This document shows positions 40,933 through 46,799 of a stretch of DNA of 46,799 bases, piece after piece (within the stretch, counting starts at the first letter, position 1; every line of letters begins with the position of its first letter). The notes under the pieces were generated by a model. That model saw only the letters and a list, made by a program, of their open reading frames with translations, was not told the origin of the DNA and made no database searches. The stretch spans positions 1-46,799 of the forward strand of contig CANRLV010000012.1 in the NCBI GenBank assembly GCA_947631565.1, in the 5' to 3' direction. The DNA is from an uncultured Gemmiger sp. Lineage in GTDB: Bacteria; Bacillota; Clostridia; Oscillospirales; Ruminococcaceae. The translations under genes and the position numbers were made by a program.

Positions 40933-42231
40933 TCACTTCTCCTCCCGTTTTGGGTTTTTGCGTTTGTCCCTCTCCTTGGCGGCGCCCAGCGCGCCGGGTC
41001 CGCGGGTCTCGGGTTCCAATAGTTTTGCGCGCAGCACCGCCGTATCGCCGAAGCGGCGGCGCAGCTCATCGGCCGCGCGGTCTAAGGCCTCCTGCTTCTC
41101 GGAGCGGCGGGCGTCGGTGAAGAGGTCCAGCTGCTCAAAGCGCTCGGTGCCGGTCTTCTCGGCCGTGACGCCGACCAGCCGCACCCCCAGCCGCGGCCAG
41201 ATGGCCCGCATCAGCTCCCGCGCCGTGCGGTAGAGCGTTTCAGTGGCGTTGGTGGGGCTGGGCAGCGTGGTCTGGTGGCTTTGGCGGCGGAAGGCCGCGT
41301 CCACCAGCTGCACCGTGACGACGCGCGCCGCCTTGCCGTCCGCCCGCAGGCGGGCGCCCACGCTCTCGCACAGGGCCAGCAGCGTGGCGTCGGCCTGCTC
41401 GGGGCGGTGCAGGTCCTGCGCCGTCGTCACGCTGTTGCCGTAGCTCGAATCCTTGACCGTATCGCGCACCATGGGCGCCGTCTCGCGGCCGTTGGCGTAG
41501 TCCCAATAGACGTCGCCGCGGGCGCCGAAGACCCGCAGCAGCAGGTCGGGGTCGGCGGCGGCCAGGTCGCCGATGGTAAAGATGCGCAGCTCGTTCATCC
41601 TTTTGGCCGCCGACGGCCCCACCCCGAACAGGTCCCGCACCGGCAGCGGCCACAGCTTGGCCGGTATCTCGGGCGGGTAGAGGGTGTGGGTCCTGTCCGG
41701 CTTTTCAAAGTCCGACGCCATCTTGGCCAGCAGCCGGTTGGGCGCGATGCCGACGTTGACGGTAAAGCCCAATTCCTCGCGCACGCGGCGGCGCAGCGCG
41801 GCCGCGGCCGCCTCCGGCGGGCCGAACAGCTCCTCGGTGCCGGTCATGTCCAAAAAGGCCTCGTCGATGGAGTACTGCTCGATATCCGGCGTGAAATCGC
41901 TGAAGATGTTGAACATCGCCTTGCTGCACTGCACATACCAGTCAAAGTTGGGCGGGATGACGATGAGGCCCGGGCACTTCTGCCGCGCCGCGAACAGGCT
42001 TTCGCCGGTGCGCACGCCATGCTGTTTGGCCGGCAGGCTCTTGGCCAGCACCACGCCGTGGCGCTTTTCCTCGTCGCCGCCGACCGCCGCCGGCACGGTG
42101 CGCAGGTCCTGTGTATCGGGCCCGCCCTCGCGCAGGCGCAGCACCGCCGACCAGGACAAAAAGGCGGAGTTGACGTCGACGTGGAACCACACGCGGGGCC
42201 GGGACGGGCCTTTGGCCAGTGTATCGGACAA
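40933..42231 (-). CDS. dinB: Y-family DNA polymerase (DNA polymerase IV)
   Basis: A 432-residue translesion polymerase of the DinB type. Catalytic acids are in VWFHVDVNSAFLSW (Asp19) and QYSIDEAFLDMTG (Asp122, Glu123). GVGPSAAKRMNELRI is the helix-hairpin-helix, and EQLDLF near the C-terminus matches a beta-clamp binding motif. The promoter at 42263-42291 would start transcription near 42256, so the longer ATG start at 42291 cannot be used. TTG at 42231, after AAGGGGGCGGG, is the best candidate. The last residues are highly basic. Confidence 0.9.
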   Translation of the reverse strand: MSDTLAKGPSRPRVWFHVDVNSAFLSWSAVLRLREGGPDTQDLRTVPAAVGGDEEKRHGVVLAKSLPAKQHGVRTGESLFAARQKCPGLIVIPPNFDWYVQCSKAMFNIFSDFTPDIEQYSIDEAFLDMTGTEELFGPPEAAAAALRRRVREELGFTVNVGIAPNRLLAKMASDFEKPDRTHTLYPPEIPAKLWPLPVRDLFGVGPSAAKRMNELRIFTIGDLAAADPDLLLRVFGARGDVYWDYANGRETAPMVRDTVKDSSYGNSVTTAQDLHRPEQADATLLALCESVGARLRADGKAARVVTVQLVDAAFRRQSHQTTLPSPTNATETLYRTARELMRAIWPRLGVRLVGVTAEKTGTERFEQLDLFTDARRSEKQEALDRAADELRRRFGDTAVLRAKLLEPETRGPGALGAAKERDKRKNPKREEK

Positions 42232-42262
42232 CGTACCCGCCCCCTTCCCTGCGTTTTTCTTG

Positions 42263-42291
42263 ATTTTACCGCGCTTTGCCCAAAAAGGCAA
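42263..42291 (-). promoter_or_regulatory. Promoter of dinB
   Basis: On the minus strand TTGCCT (42291-42286), 17-base spacer, TAAAAT (42268-42263). It helps to choose the TTG start of dinB. Confidence 0.65.
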
Positions 42292-42317
42292 GGGCGCCCC
42301 GCTGCCGAGGTGAAGCC

Positions 42318-43028
42318 ATGAACGACGAAAGCTGGCGCATCGTCCCCGTCGCCCACATCGAGACGGATTTTGCCGAGAAGTTCGGCATCCCGCGGCAGAG
42401 CGGGCTGGCCGCGGCGGCGCGCGGGCGGGTGGTGTTCTGCCCGCCCTACCGGGACCCCAACGCCGTGCGCGGGCTGGAGGGCTACAGCCACATCTGGCTG
42501 GTCTGGCAGTTCTCCGAGGTGGCCAAAAAGCAGGCGGCGGGCGCGGCGCCGTTCTCGCCCACCGTGCGCCCGCCGCGCCTGGGCGGCAACGCCCGCGTGG
42601 GGGTGTTCGCCAGCCGCAGCCCCAACCGCCCCAACGCCCTGGGCCTTTCCTGCGTGGCGCTCGAGCGCGTGGAGCTGACCGCGCGCGAGGGCCCCGTGCT
42701 GTGGGTGCGGGGGGCCGACCTTTTGAACGGCACGCCCGTCTATGACATCAAGCCCTACCTGCCCTATGCCGACAGCGTGCCCGGCGCCCGCGGCGGCTTT
42801 GCGGCGGCGCCGCCGCAGCGCCTGACCGTGGTCTGCCCGCCGGCCCTGCTCGATCGCCTGCCGGCCGATGCCCGCGCCGCCCTGCCCGAGGTGCTGGCCT
42901 GCGACCCGCGCCCCGCCTACCAGGCCGACCCCGCGCGGATCTACCGCATGGCTTTTGCCGGCGCGACCGTGTGCTTTACGGTGCAGGGAGATACCCTGAC
43001 CGTTTGCGATATCCTGACCGTGAAATGA
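42318..43028 (+). CDS. trmO: tRNA (N6-threonylcarbamoyladenosine(37)-N6)-methyltransferase
   Basis: A 236-residue TrmO (TsaA/YaeB) protein with the beta-barrel UPF0066 domain: HIETDFAEKFGIPRQSGL, then GLEGYSHIWLVWQF, FASRSPNRPNALGLS and NGTPVYDIKPYLPYADS. It methylates the N6 atom of t6A37 in threonine tRNA. The ATG at 42318 follows GAGGTG; the open frame begins 14 codons earlier without support. Nine bases separate it from the peptidase gene. Confidence 0.93.
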   Translation: MNDESWRIVPVAHIETDFAEKFGIPRQSGLAAAARGRVVFCPPYRDPNAVRGLEGYSHIWLVWQFSEVAKKQAAGAAPFSPTVRPPRLGGNARVGVFASRSPNRPNALGLSCVALERVELTAREGPVLWVRGADLLNGTPVYDIKPYLPYADSVPGARGGFAAAPPQRLTVVCPPALLDRLPADARAALPEVLACDPRPAYQADPARIYRMAFAGATVCFTVQGDTLTVCDILTVK

Positions 43029-43037
43029 GGTACCCTG

Positions 43038-44699
43038 ATGAAATTTTCCGAAATGCCGTATGAGCGCGTCGACCGCGCATGGGCCGAGGACGCCTACCGC
43101 GACCTGATCGCCCGCAGCGCGGCGGCCAAGAGCGCCGCCGAACAGCTGGCCGTCCATAAGGACTACTATGACCTGAGCGCGACCATCGAGACCAGCCTGA
43201 CGCTGGCCACGATCCGCCACGACATCGACACCGCCGACCCTTTCTATGCCGCCGAGCAGGAATATTGGGACGAGACCGGCCCCGTGCTGCAAAACCTTGA
43301 CCTGGCCTACACGCGCGGGCTGTATAACAGCCCTTTCCGTGCCGAGCTGGAGGCCGAGCTGGGCGCGCCCTTCTTTAAAAACATCGAGCTGGCGATGAAA
43401 GCCTACGACGAGAAGATCATCCCGCTGGTGCAGGCCGAGAACGCGCTGGCCACGCGCTACAACGTGCTCATCGCCGGGCTGCGCATCGAGTTCGACGGCA
43501 AGGTCTACAACCTTTCGCAGATCCGCCCGCACCTCATCGACCCCGACCGCAGTGTGCGCCGGCGCGCCCTGGCGGCGGTGGTGGAGCAGCTGCAGAGGGC
43601 CAGCGCCGAGATCGACGACATCTACGACCAGATGGTCAGGAACCGCACCGAGCAGGCGCGGCAGTTGGGCTTTGACAACTATGTGCCGCTGGGCTACCTG
43701 CGTATGCAGCGCAACAGCTACGGCCAGAAGGAGGTCGAGGCCTTCCGCAAACAGGTCAAGGAGGTGTGGGTGCCGCTGACCGCGCGCCTGAATGAGGAAC
43801 GGCGCAGGCGCCTGGGCGTGGACCGACTTGGCTACTGCGACAACGGCGTCTATTTTGCCGACGGCAACCCCGCCCCCACCGGCACGCCGGAACAGATTTT
43901 GGCCGCCGGGCAGCAGATGTACAGCGAGCTGGGCCCCGAGACGAAGGAGTTTTTCGCCTTCATGCGCGACAACGAGCTGTTCGACGTGCTGGGGCGCAGC
44001 AGCAAGGCGCAGGGCGGGTACCAGGCGTACCTGCCCAAATACCGCGCGCCGTTCATCTTTGCCAACTTCAACGGCACCGACGGCGACGTCAACGTCATCA
44101 CACACGAGTGCGGACACGCCTTCCAGTGCTATCTGCAGCGCAATGAGCCGGTGCGCGAGCGCACGGTGCTGGGCATGGAGACGGCCGAGATCCACTCGAT
44201 GAGCATGGAGTACTTCACCTACCGCTGGATGGAGCTGTTCTTCGGCGACAAGGCGGACAAATACCGCGCCATGCACAGCGAGGACAGCATCGACTTTCTG
44301 CCCTACGGCTGCATGGTGGACGAGTTCCAGCACATCGTCTACAGCAGGCCGGAGCTGACCCCGGCCGAGCGCCGCGAGGTCTGGCGCGGCCTTGAAAAAC
44401 AGTACCGCCCCCACCTTGACCTGGACGCCGAGCCGTTTTTGGCCGGGGCGTTCTGGCAAAAGCAGGGGCATATCTTCCAGATGCCGTTCTACTATATCGA
44501 CTACTGCCTGGCCACCGCCTGCGCCATGCAGTTCAAGGTCCGGATGGACGCGGACTACCCCGCCGCCTGGGCCGACTACCTCAAGCTGTGCAAGCTGGGC
44601 GGGCGCGATTTCTACACCGATCTGCTGCCCCAGGCCGGGCTCCGGGTCCCGTTCGAGGACGGCTTTTTGGCCGATTTGGCGAAAAAATTGTGCCCGTGA
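43038..44699 (+). CDS. M3-family oligoendopeptidase (PepF-like)
   Basis: A 553-residue cytoplasmic zinc metallopeptidase. The HEXXH motif is ITHECGHAFQCYL (His356, Glu357, His360), followed by TAEIHSMSMEYFTY with the third zinc ligand Glu. It cleaves short peptides. No signal peptide is visible. It is probably co-transcribed with trmO and ends at the strong terminator at 44718. Confidence 0.93.
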   Translation: MKFSEMPYERVDRAWAEDAYRDLIARSAAAKSAAEQLAVHKDYYDLSATIETSLTLATIRHDIDTADPFYAAEQEYWDETGPVLQNLDLAYTRGLYNSPFRAELEAELGAPFFKNIELAMKAYDEKIIPLVQAENALATRYNVLIAGLRIEFDGKVYNLSQIRPHLIDPDRSVRRRALAAVVEQLQRASAEIDDIYDQMVRNRTEQARQLGFDNYVPLGYLRMQRNSYGQKEVEAFRKQVKEVWVPLTARLNEERRRRLGVDRLGYCDNGVYFADGNPAPTGTPEQILAAGQQMYSELGPETKEFFAFMRDNELFDVLGRSSKAQGGYQAYLPKYRAPFIFANFNGTDGDVNVITHECGHAFQCYLQRNEPVRERTVLGMETAEIHSMSMEYFTYRWMELFFGDKADKYRAMHSEDSIDFLPYGCMVDEFQHIVYSRPELTPAERREVWRGLEKQYRPHLDLDAEPFLAGAFWQKQGHIFQMPFYYIDYCLATACAMQFKVRMDADYPAAWADYLKLCKLGGRDFYTDLLPQAGLRVPFEDGFLADLAKKLCP

Positions 44700-44717
44700 T
44701 TTTGCGGAAAACGCAGT

Positions 44718-44757
44718 GCCGGGGGCGGCTCCCAAAGGAGCCGCCCCCGGCTGTTTT
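44718..44757 (+). terminator. Terminator after the oligoendopeptidase gene
   Basis: A 15-bp perfect stem, GCCGGGGGCGGCTCC (44718-44732) with its complement (44737-44751), loop CAAA, then TGTTTT. Confidence 0.9.
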
Positions 44758-44768
44758 AGCTGCAAAAA

Positions 44769-46373
44769 TCAGAACAGATTGCCCAGCAGGTCGCTGACGA
44801 TGTTGCCGGCAAAGGTGCCGGCGGCGTTGCGCACGGTCTTGTTGGTGTTGCCCAGCAGCCCGCGGGTGATGCTGCGGCCCAGGTTGCGGCCGACGCTGCG
44901 CACCGTGCTCTTGGTGGCCTTCTGCAGGCTGCGCTCCAGTGGGCTGCGGCCCTGGCTGTCCAGCCCCATCGCCTTGTACTGGGCCTTGCGCTCGCGCTCG
45001 GCCTCGCGCTCGGCCTTGGCCTGCGCCTTGGCCTCGGCCTCGGCGGCTTTCTCGGCTTCTTCCTCGGCTTTCTCCGCGGCCTCGGCCTGGTTCTGCTCGT
45101 CCAGGATCTCGTAGGCCGATCGGTCGTCGACGGCGTCCTTATATTTGGCGTAGAGGGCGTCGTTGGCGGTGAGCAGGGCGCGGGTGGCCGCGTCCAGCGC
45201 GTTCAGGCTGCTGCGCGGCGGGCAGATGGTCGCCTGCTCGACGACGGTCGGCACGCCCTCCTCGTCCAGCATGCTGACCAGCGCCACGCCGGTGCCCATG
45301 CTGCCGATGGCGTCCTCGGTCTTGAAGTTCGGGTTGGCCCGGAAGCTCTGCGCCGCCGTGCGCACGGCCTTCTGCTCGGCCGGGGTGTAGGCGCGCAGCG
45401 CGTGCTGCACGCGGTTGTTGAGCTGGGCCAGCACCTCGTCCGGGATGTCGGACGGGGTCTGGGTGATGAAGAAGATGCCCACGCCCTTGCTGCGGATGAG
45501 CTTGACCACCTGCACGACCTTGTCCACCAGCGCCTTGGGCGCGTCGGCGAAGAGCATATGCGCCTCGTCAAAGAAGAAGACCAGCTTGGGTTTGGCGGCG
45601 TCGCCGACCTCGGGCAGCGTCTCGTACAGCTCGCTGAGCATCCACAGCATGAAAGTGGCGTAGAGCAGCGGCTTTTGTGCCAGCTCGACACAGTGCAGGA
45701 TGTTGATGGTGCCGCGCCCGTCGGGGCCGGGCTGCATCCAGTCCTGGATATCGAGCTGCGGCTCGCCGAAGAAGGTCTCGGCGCCGTCCTCCTCAAGCGC
45801 CAGCAGCGCGCGCTGGATGGCGCCCACCGACTGGGTGGTGACGTTGCCGTAGGTGGTGACGTAGTCCTTGCGGTGCTCGCCGACGTAGGCGAGCATGGCG
45901 CGCAGGTCCTTGAAATCGATGAGCTCCCAGCCGTTGTCGTCCGCCACGCGGAACACGATGTTGAGCACGCCGTACTGCGCCTCGGTCAGGCCGAGCAGGC
46001 GCGAGAGCAGCAGCGGGCCGACGTCGGTGACGGTGGCGCGCACCGGGATGCCGCCCTTGCCGAACACGTCCCAGAAGCGGCAGGGGTAGCCGGTGGGGGT
46101 GTAGGCGGCGGGGTCGACGCCAACGGTGTTCAGGCGCTCGGTGATCTTATCGTTGAGGGCGCCGGGCAGGGCGGTGCCGCCGACGTCGCCCTTGATGTCG
46201 GCCAAAAACACCGGCACGCCCAGGTCGGACAGGCCCTCGGCCAGCACCTTGAGGGTGACGGTCTTGCCGGTGCCGGTGGCGCCGGCGATGAGTCCGTGGC
46301 GGTTGGCCATTTGCGGCAGCAGGTATACGGGGTTCTCGCCCTTGCCGACGAGGATCTTATCGTCTTGCAGCAT
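44769..46373 (-). CDS. HerA-like DUF853 ATPase
   Basis: A 534-residue protein of the helicase-HerA-like DUF853 (E. coli YjgR) family. The Walker A motif GATGTGKT is at 31-38, and KLVFFFDEAHMLF is the Walker B. GVGIFFITQTPSDIPDEVLA is characteristic of the family. Residues ~445-490 form an Ala/Glu/Lys-rich coiled coil. It presumably is a DNA- or protein-translocating ATPase, but the biological role is unknown. AGGAG eight bases ahead of 46373 fixes the start. Confidence 0.9.
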   Translation of the reverse strand: MLQDDKILVGKGENPVYLLPQMANRHGLIAGATGTGKTVTLKVLAEGLSDLGVPVFLADIKGDVGGTALPGALNDKITERLNTVGVDPAAYTPTGYPCRFWDVFGKGGIPVRATVTDVGPLLLSRLLGLTEAQYGVLNIVFRVADDNGWELIDFKDLRAMLAYVGEHRKDYVTTYGNVTTQSVGAIQRALLALEEDGAETFFGEPQLDIQDWMQPGPDGRGTINILHCVELAQKPLLYATFMLWMLSELYETLPEVGDAAKPKLVFFFDEAHMLFADAPKALVDKVVQVVKLIRSKGVGIFFITQTPSDIPDEVLAQLNNRVQHALRAYTPAEQKAVRTAAQSFRANPNFKTEDAIGSMGTGVALVSMLDEEGVPTVVEQATICPPRSSLNALDAATRALLTANDALYAKYKDAVDDRSAYEILDEQNQAEAAEKAEEEAEKAAEAEAKAQAKAEREAERERKAQYKAMGLDSQGRSPLERSLQKATKSTVRSVGRNLGRSITRGLLGNTNKTVRNAAGTFAGNIVSDLLGNLF

Positions 46374-46563
46374 CGTATTCGCTCCTTTGTGCATAAATTA
46401 TCCGCTTGGTATCAGAGTACCACATTTTTTTGCAAATGAAAAGCCCCCGGCTCCGCGTGTCGAAAAAGAGGTATCGGCCCTGCCGGCGCATGCGGATAGT
46501 TTTTCGCGCACATATGGGCCGACACTATGAATAGCATCAAGCACAGCTCGGAAAAATCATGCA

Positions 46564-46634
46564 GTACAATTTCTTGTACGCCTAAATGGTACTTTGGAGG
46601 GGTATAGGCGGCATAAGCTGTCTATACCTCTCTT
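46564..46634. other. Inverted repeats in the right-end intergenic region
   Basis: Between 46374 and 46799 I see no gene. It has an inverted repeat, GTACAA-TTTC-TTGTAC (46564-46579), and a hairpin, GAGGGGTATAG (46597-46607) with CTATACCTCTC (46624-46634), one mismatch, followed by a T-rich tract. The second may be a terminator or part of a small RNA. Confidence 0.45.
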
Positions 46635-46658
46635 GTTTCATGCTTTTTTGGCCGTATT

Positions 46659-46687
46659 GCTTTTCATTTAGGAGCGTTGTATAATGT
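46659..46687 (+). promoter_or_regulatory. Promoter of a gene beginning at or beyond the right edge
   Basis: TTGCTT (46659-46664), 17-base spacer, perfect TATAAT (46682-46687). A leader of about 100 bases follows and ends with AAAAGGACGATAAT at the window edge, a ribosome site, so an ATG probably begins at the very last bases. Confidence 0.7.
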
Positions 46688-46799
46688 TTCCGGCAGAGAA
46701 AACTATATGCCCGTCAAACCGGGATTTTTATCCAAAGATTTCACAAGCCTTCGTGCGGTGTCATAAATCACCGTGAGAAGCAAAGAAAAGGACGATAAT

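Noticed and set aside
41844-44765. A 973-codon minus-strand frame across dinB, trmO and the peptidase
   Set aside because: It is antisense to genes with intact catalytic motifs; its own translation has no family features.

Overview
The window looks like a GC-rich Gram-positive anaerobe of the Clostridia, most likely an Oscillospiraceae/Ruminococcaceae-type gut bacterium. The evidence is the high GC content, strong Shine-Dalgarno sites, sigma-A type promoters with 17-base spacers, type III pantothenate kinase, the DUF1667/FAD-oxidoreductase trio, and the STAS/PP2C partner-switch proteins. The genus is an inference; no rRNA is present. Most genes are read on the minus strand.

Layout. 1-360: two divergent promoters; the left-facing one reads out of the window with an rRNA-leader-like sequence. 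361-7090 (plus): an HD-GYP-like protein, a CoaX homologue in which the three catalytic aspartates appear replaced, and a large secreted subtilisin-like protease split by an apparent one-base deletion. 7107-7149: strong terminator. 7216-12976 (minus): DUF1667 protein, two FAD oxidoreductases (GlpA/GlpB-like), phosphosugar mutase and mannose-6-phosphate isomerase. 13137-13418: short GCCAGTG repeats, then tRNA-Arg(CCG) with promoter and terminator. 13477-17128 (minus): a small STAS-like protein with a cysteine tail, then a STAS protein next to a very large membrane protein joining a 5TMR-LYT-like sensor, HAMP, PP2C phosphatase and RsbW-like kinase. 17289-18668: a family 2 glycosyltransferase fused to a MarR-type winged helix. 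18797-20625: a MarR-MATE operon with a perfect 32-bp palindromic operator just downstream of its promoter.

20836-37413 (minus) is a Wzx/Wzy-type cell-surface polysaccharide locus of about 16.5 kb. It holds an initiating phosphoglycosyl transferase, five glycosyltransferases or candidates, a polymerase, a flippase, a UDP-GlcNAc 6-dehydrogenase, a NodB-fold protein, a WbqC-family protein and the relic of a WbpE-like aminotransferase. Its promoter-distal end is a translationally coupled four-gene cassette: ATP-grasp ligase, cobalamin-binding mutase-like protein, opine dehydrogenase and VioA-like aminotransferase. Much of it is visibly more AT-rich than its surroundings. I infer that it makes an unusual amino acid or opine and couples it to a sugar of the surface polymer. 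This is the best candidate for an undescribed system here.

37527-46373 is housekeeping: aquaporin, lipoprotein, MsrA, patatin-like lipase, DNA polymerase IV, TrmO, an M3 oligoendopeptidase and a HerA-like DUF853 ATPase. The last 420 bases hold a promoter and a structured leader for a gene that begins at or beyond the right edge.
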